This document shows positions 1 to 8,868 of a stretch of DNA of 62,938 nucleotides, piece after piece (the first letter of the stretch is position 1; every line of letters starts with the position of its first letter). The notes under the pieces are model-generated. The model made no database searches and was not told the DNA's origin. It saw only the letters and a list, made by a program, of their open reading frames with translations. The stretch is from the NCBI GenBank assembly GCA_017435365.1, contig JAFSFD010000017.1, forward strand, positions 1-62,938, in the 5' to 3' direction. A program made the translations under genes and the position numbers. This DNA is from Akkermansia sp. (lineage in GTDB: Bacteria; Verrucomicrobiota; Verrucomicrobiia; Verrucomicrobiales; Akkermansiaceae).

Positions 1-86
1 ACCTGGTTAAGACGTTCTAAAGGATCGCCTAAAGTGCTAATTCTTTCTAATTTAAACTCCTCATCAAAGAATCCGGGAAAGCGCAT
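1..86 (-). CDS. IS5-type transposase, N-terminal fragment (cut by window edge)
   Basis: Reading the minus strand from ATG at 86 gives 28 codons running off the left edge, beginning MRFPGFFDEEFKLERISTLG and then GDPLERLN. The FFDE...L...S.LGDPLE.L pattern is typical of the N-terminus of a group of IS5-family DDE transposases; no catalytic residues are inside the window. A TATAAT box ends 6 nt before the ATG, so the transcript would start at the start codon. Base composition is clearly more AT-rich than the neighbouring genes, which fits a mobile element. The family assignment rests on 28 residues only. Confidence 0.55.
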   Translation of the reverse strand, partial: MRFPGFFDEEFKLERISTLGDPLERLNQ

Positions 87-139
87 AACCCTATTATACC
101 ATGCAATTTAGATAAAATAAAGAGTTTTTAGAGGTTCCC

Positions 140-253
140 AAATTGGAATTTGGCGGGGGAACTCTGTCGGAGCACGGGACTTCAGTCCCGATTGGAAGCA
201 CCGTTATTTCGGGACTGAAGTCCCGTGCCCCGACAACGACAAACATCAATTTA
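140..253 (+). repeat. REPIN-like palindromic repeat, copy 1
   Basis: Full copy of the dispersed repeat: two inverted hairpins, each a GGGACTTCAGTCCC-type palindrome, separated by a spacer containing GGAAGCACCGTTATT. It lies between the transposase fragment and the 3' end of the secreted-protein operon. An approximately 17-bp near-direct repeat (GAGTTTTTAGAG.GTTCCC) flanks it at 122-139 and 256-272. The rest of 87-317 shows nothing else recognisable. Confidence 0.9.
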
Positions 254-317
254 GTGAGTTTTTAGAGTTCCCGCCCGTAAAGGAAAGCCCGACTGCCGAT
301 GAAGGCAGCTGTCCGGG

Positions 318-1601
318 TCAGATGGTATCGGGCAGCACGGGAGCGGCTTGTTCCTGCCGGGGCAGGGTGGTGCGGATGCGGTAGAGCAGGGGGAGTTCGT
401 ATCCTTCGCCTCTCAGGGCGGGCGGCAGAATGAGCTCCCACGCGGAGCCCTCCGGAATTTCGGGCAGAACCCGGCAGATGGCGTCTGGCAGGTCATTGGG
501 CGCGTAGACGATGCGGTCGCGCACGCGCAGGTACATTTCCGGCCCCAGTTCTTCTTCCTCGATGTAGCGGGCCTGGCTCAGGGGCTTGTCCTGCGGGCTG
601 CCGGAGATGACGCGGCAGAGCAGGCCGTTGCTCAGCACGCGGGTGCCGGGGAGCTGGTGTTGCAATTGCATGATTTCGGCGGCAATCTGCCTGTGCTGCA
701 TGCGGCGGAGTTCCTCACGCGCCTTCCAATAGTTCCTTTCAGCGATTTCGAGCTCTTCCTCCAGCTCCTCCTGCGGTGTGTCGAGCCGGGTGAGCAGCTC
801 TTCCACCCTGGCCATGAGCTGCTCCGTCGGCTCATCGATGACGTGGGCGGCCAGCATCCCCATGAGCCGGGAACGCTCTGCATGCAGCCCGGCGGTTTCC
901 AGTGAGATGACCGGCAACTGCGGGGTGCGGGCGGCAAAGTATGCCCGCGCCTGCTTGCGCAGCTCGTCACTCAGGCTTTCGCGCACAGCCAGTATCTCCA
1001 CCGTATGCACCCCGGCTTTCTTCAGCGGGGCGGCATCTATCTCGTCCAGTAGGTCCACGGGCAGCAGGAACTGCCAGGCAATGCCGCGCGGGGCGTCATA
1101 CAGGGCATCATCCACTGCTACCGGAGTGCCGCTGAGATGCAGGCTCAGCGGCGTGCCCGGCACTGCTGCCGGCAGACAGTGGGCCCGCCGCGCCCGGTAA
1201 TTGAGGGTGGGGTCGGGGTGGGTGAAGGTGGCATACTGCAGCCCGCCCGGCAGGGTGGTGACGCCCGGCTGCGCGGCGTGCGGGGTGAGAAAGTCTGCCT
1301 TTTTAATCTGTTCCTCGATGTGCCGGGCTCGTTGCTGCCCGTGTTCGAAGAGGCGCTTGAAGGGGAAATTTCCCCCGGCTGCCAATTGCTCGCGGAAGCC
1401 TTGCAGGAAGAGCTCCCGGTCCACGGGCGGCAGCAGTTCCTCATTTTTATCGGTGAGGGCAGCTTTGATATGCAGCAAGGCCTGCAGGGCCTCGTATTCC
1501 AGGCGAGTCTGCTCAAATTGCTCTACGGTGCCGGCCTGCTGTTCGGGGGCGGCCACGGCAACGGCGGCAACAAGCGGAAAAAGGAGGTAGTGGAGGTTCA
1601 T
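318..1601 (-). CDS. Secreted protein of unknown function (427 aa)
   Basis: Last gene of a five-gene minus-strand run. It begins with a clear Sec signal peptide (MNLHYLLFPLVAAVAVAAPE), so the mature protein should be outside the cytoplasm. Residues about 265-315 form a charged, heptad-like stretch rich in E, L and R (EELEEELEIAERNYW) that predicts a coiled coil. No enzyme motif is recognised. The start codon overlaps the stop of the upstream PDZ gene by 4 nt (ATGA), which indicates translational coupling and supports this start. Function unknown; the surrounding genes suggest an envelope role, which is inference from co-transcription only. Confidence 0.8.
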   Translation of the reverse strand: MNLHYLLFPLVAAVAVAAPEQQAGTVEQFEQTRLEYEALQALLHIKAALTDKNEELLPPVDRELFLQGFREQLAAGGNFPFKRLFEHGQQRARHIEEQIKKADFLTPHAAQPGVTTLPGGLQYATFTHPDPTLNYRARRAHCLPAAVPGTPLSLHLSGTPVAVDDALYDAPRGIAWQFLLPVDLLDEIDAAPLKKAGVHTVEILAVRESLSDELRKQARAYFAARTPQLPVISLETAGLHAERSRLMGMLAAHVIDEPTEQLMARVEELLTRLDTPQEELEEELEIAERNYWKAREELRRMQHRQIAAEIMQLQHQLPGTRVLSNGLLCRVISGSPQDKPLSQARYIEEEELGPEMYLRVRDRIVYAPNDLPDAICRVLPEIPEGSAWELILPPALRGEGYELPLLYRIRTTLPRQEQAAPVLPDTI

Positions 1602-2299
1602 GGGCGGTAGTATTCTGCGTTGAGGAGTAATTGTTCCAGCTTTTCGGGCAGGCGTTTGGTATCGCGCCGGTAGAAGTCAGCCCGCAGGTGGGCATCCGGC
1701 ACTTCCGGGTGGTTGCTGGTGATGCTCAGGCTGCGTTCGGTCGAGGAGATGGTGATGAGGTAGCGCTCGTGCCGCAGATGCAGGGTGCAGGTGGCATATT
1801 CATCTTTGCGGGCGATTCCGCAGGTGCTGAGTGCCAGCATCTGGCGGCGGACAGCCGGAGTATCCACCACGGCCTCGCCATGGGGCACAAGCAGCAGAAT
1901 CAGGCGGTTGAGTTCCAATTGCTGCCCGTGGCTCAGCGCCGGTTGCTCAGGGCGGGCCGCCAGTTGCAGGGTGAGCTCCAGGCGCGCACCGTGGCGCAGC
2001 AGCACCAGGTGCAGGGTGTCGCCTGCCTGTTTCCGGCGTACGATGTCTGCCAGCTCTTCCGGGCTGTGCAGCGGTGCGCCGTCTGCCTGCAGCAGCACAT
2101 CGCCCCGTTGCAGCTGCTTTGCAGCCGGTGTGCCGGGGGTGAGTTGGTATACCGTCAGCCCGGTGCCTGCCGGGATCTGCGCTGCAAAGCTCTGCTGCAC
2201 GGCTTGTTCCGTGGGTTCGGCTCGCAGCCCCAGCAGTGCCGGTGCGGCAGCGGCGGGCAGCAGCGCGAGGGTGAGCAGGAGGGATACGTACGATTTCAT
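1598..2299 (-). CDS. Secreted PDZ-domain protein (233 aa)
   Basis: The start at 2299 overlaps the upstream stop codon (ATGA, 2296-2299) and begins directly with a signal peptide (MKSYVSLLLTLALLPAAAAP); the open frame continues upstream to 2395 but would overlap the preceding gene and bury the signal. Residues about 45-110 read as a PDZ domain: GLTVYQLTPGTPAAKQLQRG followed by DVLLQADGAPLHSPEEL, the substrate-binding fold used by HtrA-type proteases and scaffold proteins. No protease triad is present, so this is probably a binding or adaptor module outside the membrane. The C-terminal ~110 residues are unassigned. Confidence 0.8.
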   Translation of the reverse strand: MKSYVSLLLTLALLPAAAAPALLGLRAEPTEQAVQQSFAAQIPAGTGLTVYQLTPGTPAAKQLQRGDVLLQADGAPLHSPEELADIVRRKQAGDTLHLVLLRHGARLELTLQLAARPEQPALSHGQQLELNRLILLLVPHGEAVVDTPAVRRQMLALSTCGIARKDEYATCTLHLRHERYLITISSTERSLSITSNHPEVPDAHLRADFYRRDTKRLPEKLEQLLLNAEYYRP

Positions 2300-5200
2300 G
2301 GCTTCTGTGATGGTGCCGGGGCGGGTAGTGGCGGACCGTTGCGAAGCAGCTTTTCCGGCGCCACGGTTGTATCCAGGGCCAGGGTGTAGCTGCATACCTC
2401 ATCCGGGGAGAGCAGGCAGATGATGGTTGTCTCGCTGCTTTTCAGGGCGGCATCGAGCATGCGGGCGGTGTGTGAGTTTTCGGCGCTCACTCCGGGGGTG
2501 AACTCACGCTCCAGCGCCAGGAGTTCGTTGCGCTGCTGTTCGGAATAGCGCAATGGCCGTTCTTTGCCCATGGGCGGTGTGACCGGCAGGATGATGAACT
2601 GCTTGGCCCAGGTTCCGGCGGCTTGCGGGTGGAGCTGTAAGTACTGGTACAGGGTCTTGATTTCACGGCTTTCCATGTTGGGGATGCTGCTGAGCAGCAG
2701 GATGGGCAGCCGGTGCTCCTTTGCCATGGCCAGAGCCTGCTCAGTGCTGGAGGCCAGGCGGAGTTCCGGTGCCAGGCGGTTTTCCGGCTTGCTGCAGAAG
2801 GCGGTGGCCTGCTCGGCAGCCTGGCCGGTGAGCCCCCAGGTGCGGAGCCAGTGAACGCTGCCGGTTTCATCCACCACCGCCATATACCAGGCACCGGGGT
2901 GTTCGAAATCGGGCATGGAATAGATGGGGCGTCCGCTTGTCTTGACGCGGTAGTTCAGATTGGTTTCGGAGGGGCGATGCTCCCAGGTGCGGATGCCGTT
3001 GGCCTGGCTCCAGTTATTGAAATAGGGGCGTTCGTTTCCGGCGATTTCTCCCATGGGGATGATGCGGGCACTGCCATCTGCCAGGCGCAGGCCTATGAAC
3101 TTTCCACGCCCCAGGGAAATGAGCTGCCCCTGCAGGGTGGTGCCGTTCTTGAGCTTCCATTCGCGGGAGGGCAGTGCTGCCAGCAGGTCATTTGCCGGAG
3201 TGGCGGCCGGGCGGACAGGGGAGGCCTGCGCGTTTTCCTGCCCGCTGCCGGCGGGGAGTTGCATGAGCTCTTTTGCTGTGGCCTCAGCCGGGGTTCCGGC
3301 CAGCGCCGCCAGTGCCTTTTCTGCCAGCCCGGGGGAGTTTTCGGCCCTGGCCCGGCATATATCGGCAAATGCCCGGTAGTAGTACATGTGCGCCTGGTCG
3401 GGCACGGTGCCGTAGGGGGTGATGGTGGTGAGCCCCTGGGTGAGCATGTATTCAAAGACGAAATGGGCGGCCTGCCAGCGCCCGTTGTGCGCGTAGCGGA
3501 AGCCCAGTTCAGGGCTGAGCCCGGCGGAGCGCCCGTTGCTGAACATGAGCTCGGTGCGCATGATGTTGTTCTGCGGGTCGCCCTCTACGGCAAGCTCTGC
3601 CAGGTAATCGGCATAGGTGGTGTAGTCGATGTAGCGGTGGAGCATGGCCATGAGCAGGGCGTCTTTACGCAGCCGCGCTGCCGTGGCGGCATCTTTCGCC
3701 AGCAGGGCGGCGGCCAGCCGGTAGGCGGGCGTGGTGTCAGTATCGGCATCGCTTGCCATGGCGGCCAGCAGGCGTTCGGCGTCCTGGCGGGCGCCTTTCT
3801 GCATGAAGGCGCGGATGAGGCGCAGGCCGTTGGTGGCGTAAAGCCCCTGGAAATAGCGGGCAGGGCACTCCTGCCACTGCATGACCGGTTCGCAGATACC
3901 CCAGCGCAGCAGGTGCAGCAGCACCCCGCCGGTCAGGCGTGGGTCGGCATCGTATGCATGCTCCCGGGCCAGGGTCATGAAGGCGGCTATGGCGGCCTGC
4001 TTTTCCTCTGCCGTGGCGGGCAGGGCACCGCTGATGGCCGCGGCGCGCAGCAGGTTCTCGCCCAGTTCGTCCTCATGCCCCAGGCGGGCAATGCTCATTT
4101 CGTGGCGCAGCCCCATGGCTTCGCCGTAGTCAAAGAGGGCATCATCCTCGCCTTCGTAGTGGGCAAAGAGGGTGAGCAGGGCCCGGGTGCTGAAGCCGCG
4201 CAGCTCGCGCTGGCAGATGACCAGCGGCCAGAGGTTGCTGCGGTTGAGCACGCGGGCCAGCCGGCTGCATGCCTGCTCCAGTTCATCGAGGCGTCCTTCT
4301 TTTTCGAGCAGGGCCAGCTGGAGGGTGAGCCGGTGCAGGTGCTGGGGAATGAGATGCAGGGCTGTGCGCAGGATGGGGTCTGCAATATCGAACGGTTCAT
4401 CGCTGGTGATGCCGAAGCTGTCATCCTCCGGCAGGTAGCTGAGGGTGACGCCGTCCTGCTCGAAACGCAGGGCAATGCGCACATAGACCGGGGTGATGAG
4501 GTCGTGGCGGTCGGGGCGCACGCGCTCGCATTCATACAGTGCATTGGCCAGGAGGCAACCGGTGCCGCGGTGTTTTTTCACGGCATTGATATGCCCGGCG
4601 AGCTGCTCCAGCTCCTTACCGAAAGCGGCCTGTATATCCGCCCCTTCATCCAGCCCCAGCAGGCTGTTCTGCCAGTGGGGAAGCTGCACGGCCGAGGCAT
4701 CGGGCCAGGCGGGGGAAATAGCGGCATGCGGGGTGAGTGTGGCTGGCTGCCAGATGCTCAGGTCGCGCTGCCCCAGTGCCAGCAGGCAGCGCGGCGCCAG
4801 CGGGGCCAGCTGTGGCGGGAGCTGGGAGGCCTGCTCCCTGACCTGCCGGGCGGCCTCGCTCTCACCGGGAAGTTCGTGTGCGTTGAGCGCGGTGGTGCAG
4901 CACTCCGGCACTTCCAGTGCCAGGTCGCGGTACTGGGCAATGCCGCAGAAACGCATATAGCGGCGCAGCGCCGCCGGCTTGTGCTCCAGCAGGTCGTAGC
5001 CGGGTTTCTGCATGTGGCGGGCCAGGATGACGGCTTTTTCCGGGGCTCGCCAGAGCAGGCGGTTGAGGGCGCGGGTGTTCCAGTTCATTTCGAACGTGAG
5101 CATCTTGGCCACGGAGCCGTTGATGGCGCATTCTGCCGAGACAAAGCGCCGCAGGTGCGGGTAATGCACGGTGATATCGTGCTCCACGGGGGAGGAAAGC

Positions 5201-5850
5201 TGCACTTCCTTGCCGCCGCGGAACTCGCGCAGGTAGAGGCGCGCCACGGCGCCGGCGGGGCGGTGGCTGCTGCTGACCCCGCACCAGGCCTGAAGCCCGC
5301 GGCAGATGATGTCGATTTCCGAGTGATTGAGAGCTGTATCGTGTTCGAGCAGGCTGTAGAGCAGGCGGATGCTCTGTTCCCGCGACTGTCCGGTCCGGAG
5401 CATGTCGCGCAGGCGGATGATGAACTCCGGCCGGGGCTTATCGTTCAGCGCCAGCAGGCGGGCATCAGATATCCCGGGTACATCGTATATCCGGCGGAAC
5501 TTCAGCAGGGTGGCCAGCTTCTTCCGGTTCTCCCGTGAGCTGCCCGTTATTTCCTCGACCAGCGCATTGATGTGTTTGGCGTACGGGGTAAGCGCCACAA
5601 AGGCATCGTCATCCTGCGGGTCGGCCAGCAGGCGTTCGGCCATGGTCCGCGCGTCCGTGTAGTGCTGGCGGCTGTTCTGGCGCATGCGCTTCCGTTCATT
5701 ATCGGTCGCGTCCGGGAACCAGTCGCGCGGGTCTACCTCGGCCGGGGTGATTTTGCGGCAATCGGGGTAGAGGTCATATTCAAAGTATTCATCTGCCGCG
5801 CTCAGGGTGGCGGGCAGGCAGAGAAGCAGTTTTGCGAGGTGTTTCTTCAT
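2296..5850 (-). CDS. Large secreted protein with SHD1-like and thioredoxin-like regions (1184 aa)
   Basis: Start placed at 5850 because it opens with a signal peptide (MKKHLAKLLLCLPATLSAAD) and lies 20 nt after the preceding stop; the frame stays open to 6141 but that extension overlaps the upstream gene. Most of the protein is helical and repeat-like without a recognised family. Near residue 905-960 the segment REWKLKNGTTLQGQLISLGR followed by a basic/acidic strand pattern resembles an SHD1-like domain, a small beta-barrel common in Planctomycetes/Verrucomicrobia secreted proteins. Residues about 1040-1130 (LAMAKEHRLPILLLSS) resemble a thioredoxin-like fold lacking CxxC. Translationally coupled to the PDZ gene. 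Function unknown. Confidence 0.78.
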   Translation of the reverse strand: MKKHLAKLLLCLPATLSAADEYFEYDLYPDCRKITPAEVDPRDWFPDATDNERKRMRQNSRQHYTDARTMAERLLADPQDDDAFVALTPYAKHINALVEEITGSSRENRKKLATLLKFRRIYDVPGISDARLLALNDKPRPEFIIRLRDMLRTGQSREQSIRLLYSLLEHDTALNHSEIDIICRGLQAWCGVSSSHRPAGAVARLYLREFRGGKEVQLSSPVEHDITVHYPHLRRFVSAECAINGSVAKMLTFEMNWNTRALNRLLWRAPEKAVILARHMQKPGYDLLEHKPAALRRYMRFCGIAQYRDLALEVPECCTTALNAHELPGESEAARQVREQASQLPPQLAPLAPRCLLALGQRDLSIWQPATLTPHAAISPAWPDASAVQLPHWQNSLLGLDEGADIQAAFGKELEQLAGHINAVKKHRGTGCLLANALYECERVRPDRHDLITPVYVRIALRFEQDGVTLSYLPEDDSFGITSDEPFDIADPILRTALHLIPQHLHRLTLQLALLEKEGRLDELEQACSRLARVLNRSNLWPLVICQRELRGFSTRALLTLFAHYEGEDDALFDYGEAMGLRHEMSIARLGHEDELGENLLRAAAISGALPATAEEKQAAIAAFMTLAREHAYDADPRLTGGVLLHLLRWGICEPVMQWQECPARYFQGLYATNGLRLIRAFMQKGARQDAERLLAAMASDADTDTTPAYRLAAALLAKDAATAARLRKDALLMAMLHRYIDYTTYADYLAELAVEGDPQNNIMRTELMFSNGRSAGLSPELGFRYAHNGRWQAAHFVFEYMLTQGLTTITPYGTVPDQAHMYYYRAFADICRARAENSPGLAEKALAALAGTPAEATAKELMQLPAGSGQENAQASPVRPAATPANDLLAALPSREWKLKNGTTLQGQLISLGRGKFIGLRLADGSARIIPMGEIAGNERPYFNNWSQANGIRTWEHRPSETNLNYRVKTSGRPIYSMPDFEHPGAWYMAVVDETGSVHWLRTWGLTGQAAEQATAFCSKPENRLAPELRLASSTEQALAMAKEHRLPILLLSSIPNMESREIKTLYQYLQLHPQAAGTWAKQFIILPVTPPMGKERPLRYSEQQRNELLALEREFTPGVSAENSHTARMLDAALKSSETTIICLLSPDEVCSYTLALDTTVAPEKLLRNGPPLPAPAPSQKP

Positions 5851-5870
5851 CGTGGCAGGGTGTGCTGGGC

Positions 5871-6923
5871 TTAGTGGCCGAAGAGGTTGAACTGATTGTC
5901 CCGCAGGCGCAACATACTGTCTACGCTGACGTTGCCCCCGTGTTTGACCGTGTTGATTTTCCGTTGGTATGGGTTGCCGGAGAGCCTGTTGTGCAGATAG
6001 ACGGTGAAGCCGAGATAGGAGGTGTTGGTGAGCCAGGCTAAGCGTAGCTTGTTGTGCAGCGAGCTGGTGTTGCACAGTTCGACTGGATGCGTGCCCTGGA
6101 AACCATGCGTGAGTGCCAGGGTTAAGTCGCCATCGTGGCATTCTGCCGGGTACATGCCCTGCTCATCGCTGTAGGCTATCAGGAATACAAAGTGCTGCGC
6201 CCACCGGGCCACCAGTTCCGGTTTGTTTGCCAGATAGTGCCGGAAGGCCAGGTCGATGGCTCCGCCCCGGCGGTTCAGGAGGAAGTGCGCGATGCCCACA
6301 TCATGCGTGGCGGCGTAGAGGGTGGCCTCATCAATCGAGCTGGCTATGGGCAGTTCCGGCTTGTTTTCCGGCTTGCGCTGGCTGTGGCGGCGCAGCATTT
6401 CCAGCGTGGCATCGGTCACCTGGAAGGCATTGGGCGGCTGCTTGATGGCAAATTCGCGGTTGGCCGGTTCGGCATTGGTGCGCAGGGCAATGCGCGAGCC
6501 ATCGGTCATGATGAGGTTGACATGGTATTCCTTGCCCACGGGGATGACGGAGTGGACATGCACCAGGCTTGTGCCTTCGCGGAAGGTTTCAAATTCCTCG
6601 AAGTTGTTCTTTTTGAGCCAGTCGCTGACGGCATCGAGGTCGGCATTGCTGAGGGCATAGGCGGGCACGGCCCTATCCCTCCCCGAGGGGGTGCGCAGGA
6701 TGATGGTGGCCTCGTTGCCCCATCTGCCCCTGATTCCCAGCAGCGTGGCGCGCAGGGCCGGCTGCCCGGAGATGTGCCACTCCCGCTCGGTAGCGGGGCT
6801 GAGGTATTGCGGCGGCTCCAGCGAGAGGGGCGGGTAGCCGAAGTCTGCCGGTGTGGCGTATCCGCCGCCAGCGGCATGCGCCACCGGCAGCAGGCAAAGC
6901 AGCAGGACCAGGAAATGTTTCAT
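5871..6923 (-). CDS. Secreted SHD1-like domain protein (350 aa)
   Basis: Signal peptide at the N-terminus (MKHFLVLLLCLLPVAHAAGG). Residues about 48-105 (EREWHISGQPALRATLLGIR ... IILRTPSGRDRAVPAYALS) look like an SHD1-like domain, matching the one in the larger gene that follows 20 nt downstream, so the two may be distant relatives. The rest carries no recognised motif. Its ATG overlaps the upstream stop by 4 nt. The shared domain and tight packing suggest that the products work together in the envelope; this is inference. Confidence 0.78.
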   Translation of the reverse strand: MKHFLVLLLCLLPVAHAAGGGYATPADFGYPPLSLEPPQYLSPATEREWHISGQPALRATLLGIRGRWGNEATIILRTPSGRDRAVPAYALSNADLDAVSDWLKKNNFEEFETFREGTSLVHVHSVIPVGKEYHVNLIMTDGSRIALRTNAEPANREFAIKQPPNAFQVTDATLEMLRRHSQRKPENKPELPIASSIDEATLYAATHDVGIAHFLLNRRGGAIDLAFRHYLANKPELVARWAQHFVFLIAYSDEQGMYPAECHDGDLTLALTHGFQGTHPVELCNTSSLHNKLRLAWLTNTSYLGFTVYLHNRLSGNPYQRKINTVKHGGNVSVDSMLRLRDNQFNLFGH

Positions 6924-8092
6924 TTTTCGTTCTCCTTCCGGTTCAGGTTAAAATAGCAGGGCATGATGATGTGGCTGTCGTTGTTGCGGTTGCGGTCGCC
7001 GGGGCGCCCCACCATAATGAGGCCGTGAACCACGTACCGCCCATTCTTGCTCACCGATCTCGACCACAGGCTGCTGGGCATGGCCCGCTCACCGAAAAGC
7101 GCCTGCGTGACTTCATTCACAAAGCGTTTGTAATCCTCCGGCTTTATCTCGGCGGGGATATCGAAGGCGGTTTCGCGGGTGCGGCCGTCGCCGGGGCCCA
7201 GGTCGTACTTCTTGCGCAGCTCGACCAGGCGTGGTTCGGCCGCATCCCAGATAGCTTTGCCACGGGCAGTGGCGCTGTTGAGGTCCAGGGAGTCTGCCTT
7301 TCTGTAGAAATAGTCGCTGAAGGCGCGAGCCTCGTACCACTGGCCGATGTAGTTCTGCGGGTGGAGCAGGAAGCGCTCTTCCAGGTTGCCATTGTGATGA
7401 AACTCCTTGTTAGCGAGCCGGAAAAGCCACTGGGCATTCTGCTCCAGCAGGCGGTGCAGCAGCATGGTGGTCAGCGGGCGCTTCTGCAGACGCTCCGCAG
7501 CGGGCAGCGAAGCATCGAACCGCTGCACAAACTCTTGCTCCAGCGGGCGCCAGTGGGAGACCGGGCAAATCTCTTTGATGGAGGCGAGCACGCGCTCAAT
7601 TTCGGCCAGGTCTGCCTTATCCTGCTCGCTGAGGGTATCCTGCAATGCCGCCTCGGTGCAGGTGCCGCCCGTGATTGCCAGGTAGAGTTTCAGGCTGCCG
7701 TGGCACCCGTTTGCCAGGGCTGATTGGATATCGGCATTGTACGCCGCGATGGGCAGACTGCTGATGGCTTTTGCCAGATTCCCCTGCTTGTAGAGGGTGC
7801 TGACGCTCAATCCTGCCCCGGTCAGTTTCGCGGCGGTTTCGCTCACCGCATTCTCTGCCTGGCAGACAGCGGCAACAGCGGGTGCTGCGGCATCCGCACC
7901 GGCGGTGTCGGTAGCGGCTTTCAGGGCGGTGCGGGCTTGCACCATGATTTCGCCCAGCGTGGATACAGTGCTGTGGAAATGCTGAACAAGCGCCTGCTGT
8001 TCGGGGGGAAGGGTGTCCTCTGCTCTGACGGGCTGGCAGAGGAGCACGGCTCCTGCCATGATGAGGGAGCAGATGTTGAGAGCTGCATTCAT
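6920..8092 (-). CDS. Secreted protein of unknown function, first gene of operon (390 aa)
   Basis: Begins with a probable signal peptide (MNAALNICSLIMAGAVLLCQ, cleavage near ..VRAED). Ala-rich helical N-terminal half, then a region with several conserved-looking aromatic residues (YIGQWYEARAFSDYFYRKAD). It does not match a family I know. It is the first gene of the minus-strand operon that runs to 318. The 120 bp between it and the Nudix gene contain only the terminator hairpin at 8161-8196 and AT-rich DNA, so its promoter should lie at about 8093-8160, though no convincing -35/-10 pair is visible there. Confidence 0.75.
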   Translation of the reverse strand: MNAALNICSLIMAGAVLLCQPVRAEDTLPPEQQALVQHFHSTVSTLGEIMVQARTALKAATDTAGADAAAPAVAAVCQAENAVSETAAKLTGAGLSVSTLYKQGNLAKAISSLPIAAYNADIQSALANGCHGSLKLYLAITGGTCTEAALQDTLSEQDKADLAEIERVLASIKEICPVSHWRPLEQEFVQRFDASLPAAERLQKRPLTTMLLHRLLEQNAQWLFRLANKEFHHNGNLEERFLLHPQNYIGQWYEARAFSDYFYRKADSLDLNSATARGKAIWDAAEPRLVELRKKYDLGPGDGRTRETAFDIPAEIKPEDYKRFVNEVTQALFGERAMPSSLWSRSVSKNGRYVVHGLIMVGRPGDRNRNNDSHIIMPCYFNLNRKENEK

Positions 8093-8160
8093 ATACCGGA
8101 TAGACGTTTCTGCTGTGCTTCTTTATTGAGAAAAAATCGTTTTTTTGTTGCCTGCAAACA

Positions 8161-8196
8161 TTTTCGCCGCGCTCCATCACTAGAGCGCGGCGAAAA
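8161..8196. terminator. Bidirectional-looking terminator hairpin after the Nudix gene
   Basis: Perfect 14-bp arms TTTTCGCCGCGCTC / GAGCGCGGCGAAAA with an 8-nt loop; T-run on both strands. It sits 17 nt beyond the stop of the Nudix gene at 8214. Confidence 0.85.
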
Positions 8197-8213
8197 TGAG
8201 ATAGGACGGAACG

Positions 8214-8819
8214 TCAGGCCTTGAGGGCATCCACGCAGATGGCGGACCAGGTTTCGAGGCGCTCGTAGAGCGGGCCTGCGAGTTCATCCAGCGTGCGGAA
8301 GGCGAGGTCGGCCAGGGCTTTCTCATTCGGGGCCACCTGGTCATCGTCCAGCTCGAAGCGGTGCACGAAGCCGAGGTGTACGGAACCGACTTCGTTCGTA
8401 TCATCGTTGATGATGGCGAAGAGCTCCTGGGTGGCGGAGCCGGTGAAGGTGATTTCCTCGCGGATTTCGCGTTCCATGCCGGCGAGGTAGGTGGAGATGG
8501 AGTCGGTGAGGCCATCGATGGGGTTGATGTGGCCGCCGATACCCAGGGACATCTTGTTGTGCAGGCGGGATTCGCCGCCCTTGGAGGTGCGGGCATAGGC
8601 CAGGATGCGCCCCTGGTGGCAGAAGATGGCGTAGGTGATGAGCTGCTTGAACTGCGGGCTCTGCTCAGCGAGCTCGCGGTCCATATAGCGGGCTACCCCG
8701 GGCTGCAGGAAAGCAGTGAGGTAGTCCTGCGGGTTCAGCCGCACTCCATTGAATGCGCCCACGGCCTCAAATGCTTCGCGGGGAACGACCAGTACCTGTT
8801 CTCCATTGTAACGTGACAT
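8214..8819 (-). CDS. Nudix-family hydrolase (201 aa)
   Basis: Residues about 65-150 form a Nudix fold: SLGIGGHINPIDG, then the box helix GMEREIREEITF, which keeps the REXXEE core of the GX5EX7REUXEEXGU motif (metal-binding glutamates). Nudix enzymes hydrolyse nucleoside diphosphates linked to another group; this longer form resembles the predicted phosphoesterase group, but the substrate cannot be told. Two starts are possible: GTG at 8825 and ATG at 8819. ATG 8819 is chosen because a TTCACA-17-TAGGAT promoter ends 6 nt before it, which would make the mRNA leaderless. Single-gene unit ended by the hairpin at 8161-8196. Confidence 0.85.
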   Translation of the reverse strand: MSRYNGEQVLVVPREAFEAVGAFNGVRLNPQDYLTAFLQPGVARYMDRELAEQSPQFKQLITYAIFCHQGRILAYARTSKGGESRLHNKMSLGIGGHINPIDGLTDSISTYLAGMEREIREEITFTGSATQELFAIINDDTNEVGSVHLGFVHRFELDDDQVAPNEKALADLAFRTLDELAGPLYERLETWSAICVDALKA

Positions 8820-8825
8820 GGGCAC

Positions 8826-8854
8826 ATCCTAACACACCCGCTCAGGGCTGTGAA
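8826..8854 (-). promoter_or_regulatory. Promoter of Nudix gene, leaderless geometry
   Basis: On the minus strand TTCACA, 17-nt spacer, TAGGAT, then 6 nt to the ATG at 8819. What looks like a Shine-Dalgarno (AGGAT) is part of the -10 box. Confidence 0.6.
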
Positions 8855-8868
8855 GCGCTTTTTGTGGC

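Noticed and set aside
2713..5538. 941-codon open frame on the plus strand
   Set aside because: Antisense to the large secreted protein; composition (Gly, Gln, Val, His-rich) is that of a mirror frame in GC-rich coding DNA, with no motif or signal.
8820..8831. AGGAT as a Shine-Dalgarno for the Nudix gene
   Set aside because: It is part of a TAGGAT -10 box with TTCACA 17 nt upstream, so the RNA would start after it.
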